Source of the DNA: UBA1413 sp964650525 | GTDB lineage: Bacteria; Bacteroidota; Bacteroidia; Bacteroidales; Prolixibacteraceae | Assembly (NCBI GenBank): GCA_964650525.1 | Contig: CAZYUA010000009.1 | Coordinates: forward strand, 1 to 64,000 | Direction: 5' to 3' | DNA length: 64,000 bases | Shown here: in pieces, positions 43,657 through 52,122 of the stretch | Layout of the letters: the number at the start of each line of letters is the position of its first letter | How positions within the stretch are numbered: the first letter of the stretch is position 1 | Translations under genes and position numbers: made by a program | The notes under the pieces: model-generated | Told to the model about the DNA's origin: nothing | What the model saw: the letters and a program-made list of their open reading frames with translations, nothing else | Databases searched by the model: none

Positions 43657-44567
43657 CCCAACCTCATTTGGTCTATCATTTCTTTCCCTCTCCTCACTTC
43701 GTCCGCCTCAGGACTTTCCATCCGTATCAGGGGAGGCAAAACCTGAGTACCGCAAAGTCCCATGGTATTCATCAATACCTTCAGAGCAGCCAGAGAATGG
43801 CTGAGATCGCGGGATCCCTGGTAAAGCCCGGTAATCTGATTGGTTTGGTGCTGCAGTTCCAGGGCTGTTTCAATGTCCAGTTCCCTGCAGGCGTAAAACA
43901 ACTTCCGGTAAAGCCGGGGACACAGGTTACCGGTGCCGGGAACGATGCCGGCAGCACCTTGCAGAAGCCCTTCCACTGAACTGGCAGCATTTCCCACCAG
44001 GTAAATGAAATCTTCCCTTTCTTTCCAGCGGTCCAGAGCTTCCTTCATCCTCGGCAGGTTTTTTTCAGAATCCTTCAATCCCGCGATATTGGGATGGTGG
44101 CTTAACTTTTCCAGGACATCCAGCGGAAGGGAACGATGAATTGTCAAGGGCATGTTGTACAGGAAAAGAGGCAAAGGTAAGGCATCAGCGAGATTTTCAA
44201 AATACCGGAGGATCAGGTCGTCATCCATGGGAAAATAGTTGGGGATGGTTGCCACCAGGGCTGCAACGCCAAGACTGGCGAATCGTTTACCCTCCTCCAC
44301 AACCGTTTGGAATGAATTTCCGGGGATCCCGGCCAGTACCGGCTGTTTACCGCCGGCTGCACGGACCGTAACCCCGACAAGATCCGTTTTCTGTTGCGAC
44401 GACAAGGAGGCACCTTCGCCCGTAGTTCCCAGGAGAAACAACTTAACACCCCCAAGAACCAGGTGCAGGGCGATTTTCTCTGCGGCCTGGAGGTCCAGGG
44501 ATCCATCATCCCTGAAAGGGGTAACCACCGGAACGACCACCCCACCGAACTGTTCCCGTAAACTCAT
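43653..44567 (-). CDS. DHDPS/KDG-aldolase-family protein
   Basis: A 304-residue class I aldolase of the DapA superfamily. The barrel begins VVVPVVTPFRDDGSLD. Key positions are GTTGEGASLS, Tyr in FLYNMPLT and the Schiff-base Lys in IAGLKDSEKN. Relatives cleave 2-keto-3-deoxy sugar acids to pyruvate plus an aldehyde, or dehydrate sugar acids. In this cassette, true dihydrodipicolinate synthesis is unlikely. The start at 44567 follows the ADH stop as TGATATG; a start at 44579 would overlap it by 11 bp. Confidence 0.8.
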   Translation of the reverse strand: MSLREQFGGVVVPVVTPFRDDGSLDLQAAEKIALHLVLGGVKLFLLGTTGEGASLSSQQKTDLVGVTVRAAGGKQPVLAGIPGNSFQTVVEEGKRFASLGVAALVATIPNYFPMDDDLILRYFENLADALPLPLFLYNMPLTIHRSLPLDVLEKLSHHPNIAGLKDSEKNLPRMKEALDRWKEREDFIYLVGNAASSVEGLLQGAAGIVPGTGNLCPRLYRKLFYACRELDIETALELQHQTNQITGLYQGSRDLSHSLAALKVLMNTMGLCGTQVLPPLIRMESPEADEVRRGKEMIDQMRLG

Positions 44568-44568
44568 A

Positions 44569-45720
44569 TCAGAAAGCATTCTTGTATAAATTCAACGCAT
44601 CTTCAAAATGGATTTCCCTGGGGTTATTTTTAAGCAGCCTTTCCACTTTCATTGCCGACTGGGCTAATGCAGGGAGTCCTTCCTCCGGAATACCCAGGTC
44701 GGAAAGTCGCCGGGGCAGTAGGGTGCCGGCAATCAGATCGCTGATACATTGAATCCCCTTCAAGGCGGTTGCCTGATCCTTTTTGGGGGATTTTACTCCC
44801 AGTGCCCCGGCAATGAGGGCATAACGTTTCACCGTATGATCAAGGTTGAATTGCATGACATGGGGTAACAGCAGGGCATTGGAAATACCGTGCGGTATCC
44901 GGTAGATATTGCCAAGGGGGTATGCAAGGGCATGCACAGCAGCCGTATTTACGGGTCCCAGGCACAACCCCCCATACAGGCTGCCAAGGGCCACTTTCAT
45001 CCTGGCTTCACGGTTCTCCCCATTTTCCACTGCAGAGGCCAGATTCCTACCGATCAGTTTGATACCGGAAAGCGCATAACTGTCGGTCATTGGATGGGAA
45101 TAACGATTGGTGTAAGCCTCAATGCAATGAGTCAGAGCGTCTAATCCTGTGAAGGCCGTAACCGAAGGAGGCAGACCCACTGTCAGCATCGGATCGACGT
45201 AAGCAGCATCGGGAACAAGACAGGGATGAATGACAGCCACCTTCTGAAGCTTAGCGCCATCGTATAACAGGGCATTCGGCGAAACCTCACTCCCTGTTCC
45301 CGCCGTTGTGGGCAAACAGACAAGCGGGAGCTCCCGTTTTAAACCGGCAGGATTCTGAAAAACAACCTGAATCTCACGGTAGTCGTGGATCATTGCCGCT
45401 ACCAGTTTTGCCGTGTCCATGATACTCCCCCCCCCGATGGCTGTAATTCCATCGGCGTCAAAAGACCTTGCCATCTCCAGCACCGATCCAAAACCGGTCA
45501 CATCAGGCTCTCCCGTGATCCCGGTACAGATCATTACACTCAGCTCCGGTGCAGACTGTTTCAGTTCTTCAACCACCCTCTCCTTGATCTCCGGAATGCA
45601 AAGAATGAACATGCGTCTGACCTTTCCTTTCGCAGTATCAGAAACGAACCGCTCAAAACTACCCTCCCCGAAAACTATTTTTCCGGGCAGATGCATCTCT
45701 ATCATACTCAGGTGTTTCAC
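44569..45720 (-). CDS. Iron-containing alcohol dehydrogenase
   Basis: A 383-residue group III alcohol dehydrogenase. The NAD-binding GGGSIMDTAK, the PTTAGTGSEVSP motif and the metal-binding GISNALLLPHVMQFN segment with later His residues are all present. It is the first gene of the acid-sugar cassette. It could oxidise a sugar alcohol or reduce an aldehyde released by the adjacent aldolase. The substrate is not predictable from sequence. The ATG at 45720 is used; Met6 is an alternative. Confidence 0.85.
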   Translation of the reverse strand: MKHLSMIEMHLPGKIVFGEGSFERFVSDTAKGKVRRMFILCIPEIKERVVEELKQSAPELSVMICTGITGEPDVTGFGSVLEMARSFDADGITAIGGGSIMDTAKLVAAMIHDYREIQVVFQNPAGLKRELPLVCLPTTAGTGSEVSPNALLYDGAKLQKVAVIHPCLVPDAAYVDPMLTVGLPPSVTAFTGLDALTHCIEAYTNRYSHPMTDSYALSGIKLIGRNLASAVENGENREARMKVALGSLYGGLCLGPVNTAAVHALAYPLGNIYRIPHGISNALLLPHVMQFNLDHTVKRYALIAGALGVKSPKKDQATALKGIQCISDLIAGTLLPRRLSDLGIPEEGLPALAQSAMKVERLLKNNPREIHFEDALNLYKNAF

Positions 45721-45861
45721 TCAGCTAACTCTAAGATGTATCTCTTGTCTGATCAGTTCTATGGTCACTTTTTGCCTGAATCATTTACGATCTGAAGGCT
45801 CTGCCTCCCGCATGCCGGTAAACAGGTCACCCGAAGATTCGCCGGAACTGCTTTCCATGGG

Positions 45862-45914
45862 TTCACAAAGGGTACCAGCCAGTAAACCACCTGGCCGGAA
45901 CTGCCCTTTGTGAA
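45862..45914. other. Stem-loop upstream of the acid-sugar cassette
   Basis: TTCACAAAGGG (45862-45872) and CCCTTTGTGAA (45904-45914) are perfect 11-bp complements around a 31-bp loop that contains further short pairing (CCAG/CTGG). It lies in the 258-bp space between the 1457-residue protein and the Fe-ADH gene, about 140 bp before the ADH start. No T-run follows, so it is not a simple terminator. It could be a processed or regulatory leader. Confidence 0.55.
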
Positions 45915-45978
45915 ACCTTCGGAAAACTTCCACCAAAAAATCAAGAACCTGTTTCCTGCACGATTCTGAAAGAAGATA

Positions 45979-48900
45979 CTACTTTGATACCTGAAGTTTA
46001 CCTATCCAGGTTTTTTGCCGGGTGTCAAGCCGGTAGATGTAAAGTCCCTCTTTCAGGTGTTGGGTATTCATTTCTATTTCGCTGGTTCCCCGGTCATAAT
46101 TCAGATTCGCACCTGCCACGATTTGCCGGCCGGAAAGGTCATACAACGAAAGCTTGGCGGACCCGGGTTCCGGCAGACTGAACCTGACCCGTACATAATT
46201 CGTTGCGGGGATGGGATAAACCAGGATTTCATTCTGTAATTCAACTTTTTCAGCAGTTGTGGTAGCCACATGGATGGCTACGTTATACACGGTCGAATCA
46301 TTGCCGAGCCTGCTGTGGCATATCACCGAAACTGTTTTGTCATCGCCGTCGGCCAGTGCAACAGGCCCGGGGATTACTACCCGGACCCCCTCCACTTCAG
46401 GAACGGCCGTTAAACTGACGGAAGTGGTGCCGGGAGAGAGTACCAGCCGGTATTCAGTTATATCTCCGGCGAAAGAAGGTGAAAGATCACCGACCGATGC
46501 AAACAGGGTATCAAGAGCCGAGGAATTATCAAACAGCGTCTCCGGAACCTCCAGCCCCGCTGCCAGGTAAACCGCATTCCGCCATAACGTCAGCCCCGCA
46601 GCCGTGATGTTCGTCCCGTGTGCCGCACACATAGCTCCAAAGTTCATCCCCAGGGCTATCATCCGTGAAGGAACCTGCTCGCCCCCTACCAGCGTTCCCG
46701 CCGGTATATCATTGAAACTTAACGTGGGAGTGGCCGTAATGCCTGCAGGTAACGCCAACAACGTCCCGGAGGCCGAGATCTCCAGACCCGTCGCATAATT
46801 CAACGCCTTCGTTGAAGTCCCTGTCTTCCCTAAATCATCACTCCCCGTCTTGAACAACGCTACCGCATCGTTCGTAAACGGAATACCCCGGAACAACCCA
46901 TGATGCTGTGACGCCGAATCGGCCGTTATGCTGTATAACCCCGGCTCCTCGGCTCCCGTGGCCGAACCTCCTGCCGTCAGCGCACGGCCCGTCTTGAACG
47001 CAAACGTCTTGTTGTAAACCACAGGCCTGATCAGCTTGCCCAAGCCCAAAGCACCCGCTGGCGTCAGTATCTTGTCGCCACCACCCAGCGACTCCTGGAT
47101 CACCACTACATCATAACCCGTTAAATCCGCCTCCGCAGTAACCGACACATCCGTCAGAACGTGAAGCGTTACTTCCAGATTCGCATCCGACTGAAGCATC
47201 AGCAATACCGGATCCGCCGTCACCGCCGAGGCCGTGGCATCCATACTCTTCTGCTTCGTGAAATACCCTACCCGCTTGGGCATCTGCCCCAAGGCCCACT
47301 CCAGCGATCGTATCAAGAGTGTCTTGAAACTCTCAGCCGGATAGAGCATCGCATCCGACTGCACCGACAACATCACAATCCGGTTGGGTATCTCCGTCTC
47401 CGCATAGCTGTTATCGGCCTGCAGCGACTTGACCTTCACACCGGGAGGAATAGCCCACAGGTTAAACAGTCCCGCCGTGCCCCCCACGTAAGTGGCCAGC
47501 GGTATCGCCTCCGGTATGCTGTCCGCCAGGTTGTAACCCGGCAATACGATCTTCCCGAAATCTACCGAATCAGGCGTCGACGAACACCACGTAACCTCCT
47601 CATCCTGAGCAAAGGCCGCCGTGATGTAATGCGTATTGTCCGTGATGTGCATCTTCAGACCCTTTACCCGGTCCGCCTCCGCTATGGCCGTGATCTTCTT
47701 CTCCGCATACTGCGCAGCCTGATTGGCAACCCAGCCCCACTTGTTGTAGCGGCCGCCGTCTTTCTGCAGATTTACTGCCGGAATCGGATAGCCCGCCTGG
47801 GCATAGCTCTTCGTACCATCCGAGGGTGCCGAAGCCCCGAAGACTACTGCCTTGTAAGGCGTAAAATCAAAATCATACCCTATATACGACTTGGTAACTC
47901 CCCATTTGTACACAAAGGTCACCGAATAGCCCGCTTCCTTCAGCATGGCAACCGTCTTGCGGTCCTGAACCAGCGATGACGTGCTGTTCAACGGCACATC
48001 ATTGCTGCCGCCCACAAACAATATCTCGTCATCCGTGGCCACATGGATGTCTATCGTGTACTCCGCAGAGTCGTTCCCCAGAATGTTCCATGCCACAACC
48101 TTCACCTGCCTGTCTTCCCCGTCGCTCAGCGTTACCGCTCCCGGCAGATCCACCCGGCTGCCAGCAACCGACGGCACCGCCGTGAAGCTCACCGATCCGG
48201 TACCCGACGGCAGATTCAGCATGTAGGCCATCTTACTACCCGAAAATGCCGGGGCCAGCTTTCCTGCCGACGAATATAACGTATCCAGCGACGACGACAA
48301 ATCAAACAGCGTCTCCGGAACCTCCAGCCCCGCTGCCAGGTAAACCGCATTCCGCCATAACGTCAGCCCCGCAGCCGTGATGTTCGTCCCGTGTGCCGCA
48401 CACATAGCTCCAAAGTTCATCCCCAGGGCTATCATCCGTGAAGGAACCTGCTCGCCCCCTACCAGCGTTCCCGCCGGTATATCATTGAAACTTAACGTGG
48501 GAGTGGCCGTAATGCCTGCAGGTAACGCCAACAACGTCCCGGAGGCCGAGATCTCCAGACCCGTCGCATAATTCAACGCCTTCGTTGAAGTCCCTGTCTT
48601 CCCTAAATCATCACTCCCCGTCTTGAACAACGCTACCGCATCGTTCGTAAACGGAATACCCCGGAACAACCCATGATGCTGTGACGCCGAATCGGCCGTT
48701 ATGCTGTATAACCCCGGCTCCTCGGCTCCCGTGGCCGAACCTCCTGCCGTCAGCGCACGGCCCGTCTTGAACGCAAACGTCTTGTTGTAAACCACAGGCC
48801 TGATCAGCTTGCCCAAGCCCAAAGCACCCGCTGGCGTCAGTATCTTGTCGCCACCACCCAGCGACTCCTGGATCACCACTACATCATAACCCGTTAAATC

Positions 48901-50352
48901 CGCCTCCGCAGTAACCGACACATCCGTCAGAACGTGAAGCGTTACTTCCAGATTCGCATCCGACTGAAGCATCAGCAATACCGGATCCGCCGTCACCGCC
49001 GAGGCTGTGGCATCCATACTCTTCTGCTTCGTGAAATACCCTACCAGTGTGGCACCCCTGAAATAAAAATCATACCAGATGCGGGTTCCGCAGTCCAGCT
49101 CCAGCCGGTTGGTAACAGGACTTGTAGAGGTTGGCGTTGCCTTCAGATAGAACATCAGATCATCATCAACGGCTCCTGCCGCCGGAGCGGCAATAACGAT
49201 TTTTTCCTTAACTGTCTCTGAGCCTGCTGTGAAGGTGTAGGGTACATCTACCGTGTATTTTCCCAAACTGTCTTTGGCCTTGACCGCTCCTTCTGCCAGG
49301 AAGGTAAACAACTTGGTGGCATGGAATGCCCGGTCGTTGGTGATGGTAAAAGCTCCCAAACGGCCTGATGTCTGGAAGTGTATCGCGAACAGGTTCTCCT
49401 TCCCCAGCGAACCGGCAACAGGATCTTTGGCATTGTTCAGAATTGCATTGGCGGTCACGCCTGCGGCGGGAGCAATCCAGGAAGGCTTCTTAAAGGAAAC
49501 AGTCATATTGTCGAGAACGATCACCGGGTCTACCGATGTTTCTGCCATTAGCGCATCGGTACCCAGGGTCTTGAGAAAGAAATAAACCTTCTGGTTTGAG
49601 AAATCGGCCGGTACTTTTCCGATGGCTTCAGCCAGTTTTACTGTTTTCTTACCGCTACCGGTAACATAAAAGTCGTTGACCGTGGCTATTATGTTGGTGG
49701 CGCTTCCAGTGGCTACCGTCAGGGTATAGCTGGCCTGCTTACCGGTATTTCCCAGACCATAGGTGTCAATTTCGAAAGAGATATCATCTGCAGTGACCAA
49801 CACCCCGCTGAAATTATACTGAAATCCATACTCAACCCTTTTGTACATCCCGGGGAAGGCGCCGAAGGCCTGGTTGGTGCCCTGCTCGTCAAGGTCAAAA
49901 AGGCAGGCAGCCGGCTTCCAGGGTACATTTTTCAATGAATCGCCGGTACCGGCATTTTTGATCTTGAACTTGTCCAGAATCTCCACCAGCGAAGCCAGGT
50001 TTTTCACCCGGACAGGATTTCTGTTGCTGCCGTAGTCGCGGCACTCAAAATCGCCGTTAATGACTGCACTCGCGGAAGATGCATCCGGATAGACATTCAC
50101 CTGCAATCCCTTTTGCGTCTGGCACTTGTTCAACGTAATGGTATAGATCCCGGTGGAATCGATATAAGTCCAATAACTACTGTCTTTGGTAGTGTTGAAA
50201 TGGACCGTGAAGGTCGAAATCCCTGTCCCTTCATCGGTAAGAAGGCTCTGGCCTATGACGGTGTTGTCTTTCATACTGAACTGGCCTGAAGTCAGCCCGG
50301 CAGGAAGAACCAGGCAAAGAAGCAATAAAAACCTGTAGTAGAAGTTCTTCAT
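45979..50352 (-). CDS. Giant T9SS surface protein with internal duplication
   Basis: A 1457-residue secreted protein of unknown function, with a signal peptide (FYYRFLLLLCLVLPAGLTSG). Residues about 25-435 are beta-rich with no recognised family. Residues about 436-684 and 1027-1275 are near-identical modules (VGYFTKQKSMDATAS, then LTGYDVVVIQESLGGGDK) that resemble a flavodoxin or ThuA/amidotransferase-like fold. Each module is followed by a diverged cadherin-like sandwich (LDTLYSSAGKLAPAFS; LDTLFASVGDLSPSFA). A unique middle block contains DDEILFVGGSNDVPL. A T9SS sorting domain (ILVYPIPATNYVRV...LKEGLYIYRL) ends it. It is the first gene of the leftward locus, under a bracketed promoter. Confidence 0.75.
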   Translation of the reverse strand: MKNFYYRFLLLLCLVLPAGLTSGQFSMKDNTVIGQSLLTDEGTGISTFTVHFNTTKDSSYWTYIDSTGIYTITLNKCQTQKGLQVNVYPDASSASAVINGDFECRDYGSNRNPVRVKNLASLVEILDKFKIKNAGTGDSLKNVPWKPAACLFDLDEQGTNQAFGAFPGMYKRVEYGFQYNFSGVLVTADDISFEIDTYGLGNTGKQASYTLTVATGSATNIIATVNDFYVTGSGKKTVKLAEAIGKVPADFSNQKVYFFLKTLGTDALMAETSVDPVIVLDNMTVSFKKPSWIAPAAGVTANAILNNAKDPVAGSLGKENLFAIHFQTSGRLGAFTITNDRAFHATKLFTFLAEGAVKAKDSLGKYTVDVPYTFTAGSETVKEKIVIAAPAAGAVDDDLMFYLKATPTSTSPVTNRLELDCGTRIWYDFYFRGATLVGYFTKQKSMDATASAVTADPVLLMLQSDANLEVTLHVLTDVSVTAEADLTGYDVVVIQESLGGGDKILTPAGALGLGKLIRPVVYNKTFAFKTGRALTAGGSATGAEEPGLYSITADSASQHHGLFRGIPFTNDAVALFKTGSDDLGKTGTSTKALNYATGLEISASGTLLALPAGITATPTLSFNDIPAGTLVGGEQVPSRMIALGMNFGAMCAAHGTNITAAGLTLWRNAVYLAAGLEVPETLFDLSSSLDTLYSSAGKLAPAFSGSKMAYMLNLPSGTGSVSFTAVPSVAGSRVDLPGAVTLSDGEDRQVKVVAWNILGNDSAEYTIDIHVATDDEILFVGGSNDVPLNSTSSLVQDRKTVAMLKEAGYSVTFVYKWGVTKSYIGYDFDFTPYKAVVFGASAPSDGTKSYAQAGYPIPAVNLQKDGGRYNKWGWVANQAAQYAEKKITAIAEADRVKGLKMHITDNTHYITAAFAQDEEVTWCSSTPDSVDFGKIVLPGYNLADSIPEAIPLATYVGGTAGLFNLWAIPPGVKVKSLQADNSYAETEIPNRIVMLSVQSDAMLYPAESFKTLLIRSLEWALGQMPKRVGYFTKQKSMDATASAVTADPVLLMLQSDANLEVTLHVLTDVSVTAEADLTGYDVVVIQESLGGGDKILTPAGALGLGKLIRPVVYNKTFAFKTGRALTAGGSATGAEEPGLYSITADSASQHHGLFRGIPFTNDAVALFKTGSDDLGKTGTSTKALNYATGLEISASGTLLALPAGITATPTLSFNDIPAGTLVGGEQVPSRMIALGMNFGAMCAAHGTNITAAGLTLWRNAVYLAAGLEVPETLFDNSSALDTLFASVGDLSPSFAGDITEYRLVLSPGTTSVSLTAVPEVEGVRVVIPGPVALADGDDKTVSVICHSRLGNDSTVYNVAIHVATTTAEKVELQNEILVYPIPATNYVRVRFSLPEPGSAKLSLYDLSGRQIVAGANLNYDRGTSEIEMNTQHLKEGLYIYRLDTRQKTWIGKLQVSK
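46528..47272. repeat. Internal 745-bp repeat, copy 1
   Basis: Matches 48301-49045 over 745 bp at a constant offset of 1773 bp. I saw one difference (C at 47233, T at 49006). The offset is exactly 591 codons, so both copies are in the same frame. Identity extends through third codon positions, showing recent duplication or gene conversion. Confidence 0.92.
48301..49045. repeat. Internal 745-bp repeat, copy 2
   Basis: Partner of 46528-47272. The cadherin-like domains beside the two copies are clearly diverged, so the near identity stops sharply at the module borders. Confidence 0.92.
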
Positions 50353-50518
50353 GGTTCCGATTTTAAAAGTTCTGCATTAATAAACTGGGTTCATATATAA
50401 AGTCCTGATCTGTATTATTAAACGGTTAAAACTATGGCTTGAGATCAAAAGAGTAATTTCAGTCTCTTTCCCCGGCAAACAGTATCTTACCGATAGCAGG
50501 AAACAACTGTCTGTTTTC

Positions 50519-50633
50519 TTGTAAACGTTTTCAACCCTGCAAAAGGAAACGGCTGATTCCCCGTTTCGAATTTCAATACCCAAAATTAAAACTTATTCCG
50601 GGAGTACTCATGGCGCAATGTAAACGTTTTCAT
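50519..50633 (-). promoter_or_regulatory. Promoter bracketed by two LacI-type operators
   Basis: TTGTAAACGTTTTCAA (50519-50534) and ATGTAAACGTTTTCAT (50618-50633) are imperfect palindromes with an AAACGTTT core, centred 99 bp apart. Between them, CAAAATTA at 50581-50588 reads TAATTTTG on the minus strand, a match to the -7 element TAnnTTTG. One operator lies at the -33 side and one downstream of the presumed start. The rest of the 398-bp gap 50353-50750 has no gene. Repression by a LacI-family protein is inferred. Confidence 0.65.
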
Positions 50634-50750
50634 CAAAAAAAACAAATTTAAACGTACCTTTTTTCCATAAGGCTCATTTTCGCTCCGCCTTATCATTGCC
50701 TGGGAGGATAATGCCGGCACTTCAGGATCTCAACAATCGGAGGCGATTCC

Positions 50751-51239
50751 TTATTTTTCAGATTTCCAGATCTCCATATCCTTGAACTCTCCTCCCCTAA
50801 GGATAAAGCGGATGGCAGTACGGTACGTGTGGAATCCGAATTTTCCGGCTGCCCCGGGATTGAGATACAACAGCCGTTGTTTTTCATCGTAGATGACCCT
50901 GAGAATGTGGGAATGTCCGCATACCAGCACCCCCGGGGTGCCTGACTGAAAAGAACGCCTGATTTCCGGAAGGTAATGTCCAGGGTACCCTGCCGAATGA
51001 ACCATCCAGATCTCTTTCCCTTCACAGGTGAAACGAAGGGTGGCAGGATACAGTTGCCGGAGTTCAGTCCCGTCGATGTTCCCGTAAACCGCCCTAAACG
51101 GCTTGAAATCAGCCAGGCGTTGCGCAGTGGCCAGGTCGCCGATATCTCCCGCATGCCAGATTTCATCGACATCCTCAAAAAATGCAAACAGCCGCTCCGG
51201 AATATCTCCGTGGGTGTCAGACAGTAACCCGATCTTCAT
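50751..51239 (-). CDS. YfcE/MJ0936-type metallophosphoesterase
   Basis: A 162-residue phosphodiesterase with all calcineurin-like metal motifs: LLSDTHGD, HAGDIGD, VYGNIDG, CGHSHI and LNPGAAG. Members hydrolyse phosphodiester model substrates with Mn2+; the physiological substrate is not settled. It is transcribed leftward, apart from the pectin locus, and convergent with nothing. The gene is complete and typical in length. Confidence 0.88.
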   Translation of the reverse strand: MKIGLLSDTHGDIPERLFAFFEDVDEIWHAGDIGDLATAQRLADFKPFRAVYGNIDGTELRQLYPATLRFTCEGKEIWMVHSAGYPGHYLPEIRRSFQSGTPGVLVCGHSHILRVIYDEKQRLLYLNPGAAGKFGFHTYRTAIRFILRGGEFKDMEIWKSEK

Positions 51240-51586
51240 GTAGCGTATCTATTTATCCCTGTCCATTTCGCCGGGTCTCCCATTTCCGGCCGTATACAGG
51301 CAGTTCCGGGATCCAACACGAACTCCGTAATGTTCATGTGCAGATTCAGCGAAATAAGCTATTTTTATCGGACCAATGAGGACGATCCTTTCCGAAAATT
51401 TTTCTCCACAAGGGTGGGACAGCGGGGAGGCAGAAGCAAAGGACAAAACCTGACAAAAGGATCCTTCGGGGAAAACCAGAAGCTGATCAGGTTGTTCAAC
51501 AACAGATTTGGTTTGGCAGGTTAGCTGTCTGAAAATACCTGCCGACGTGACAATAGGCTGAACAGGTTCTTTTAACACAGTTTTTT
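51240..51586. other. 347-bp divergent intergenic region, no feature seen
   Basis: This lies between the leftward phosphoesterase and the rightward SixA-like gene, so it should hold two promoters. I found no clear TAnnTTTG match, palindrome, RNA gene or credible ORF in it. Confidence 0.4.
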
Positions 51587-52078
51587 ATGAAACAGGTAGT
51601 ATTAGTACGTCATGCAAAAGCAGTTCCCTGGGGATACGAAAACGACTTCGACCGCGACCTTACCGACCGGGGACGAAGTGATGCCGGAAGGGTCAGCCGG
51701 TATCTGAAATCACAGGGCATTGTCCCCGGGCTGATCATTACCAGTCCTGCCCGCAGAGCCCTGGGAACAAGCCTCATTTTTGCCTCTGAGTTTGACTTTC
51801 CTGAAAACAGAATCCGGAAAGATCCTGAACTCTACTCCGGGTATTCCCCTGCGGAATTTCTGAATTTCATCCGCTCTTTGCCCGAAGGACAAGATGTAGT
51901 TTTCATCTTCGGGCACAATCCTGCCATCGAGTACTTTGCCCGGTACCTGTGTTCCGAATATAACTTGGAGGTTCCCACCTGTTCAGCAATCCGGATCACT
52001 TTCGAGGTAAACGGATGGGATGAGGTAAACCTGAAAAGCGGTATCCTGACAGAACAGGTGAATCCGAAAACCCTATGA
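51587..52078 (+). CDS. SixA-like histidine phosphatase
   Basis: A 163-residue branch-1 histidine phosphatase. The phospho-accepting VRHAKA is at residues 6-11, the Arg in SPARRALGT follows, and the second catalytic His is in FGHNPAIE. E. coli SixA dephosphorylates phosphohistidine proteins of the PTSNtr/ArcB type. Bacteroidota homologues are common and of unknown target. It is followed 44 bp later by rsmE, probably in the same transcript. Confidence 0.85.
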   Translation: MKQVVLVRHAKAVPWGYENDFDRDLTDRGRSDAGRVSRYLKSQGIVPGLIITSPARRALGTSLIFASEFDFPENRIRKDPELYSGYSPAEFLNFIRSLPEGQDVVFIFGHNPAIEYFARYLCSEYNLEVPTCSAIRITFEVNGWDEVNLKSGILTEQVNPKTL

Positions 52079-52122
52079 TCTATGATTGTCTCCAAACAGA
52101 TTCAGGGATTATTCCATAAGCC

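Noticed and set aside
43653..44567. DapA proper (lysine biosynthesis)
   Set aside because: The gene lies inside a sugar-acid cassette with translational coupling to PdxA2. A catabolic aldolase or dehydratase of the same superfamily fits better.
45862..45914. Stem-loop as an intrinsic terminator of the 1457-residue protein gene
   Set aside because: No uridine tract follows the stem in the direction of transcription.
46528..49045. The 745-bp repeat as a transposable element
   Set aside because: Both copies lie in the same coding frame, with no terminal inverted repeats, transposase or target duplication. It is a domain duplication.
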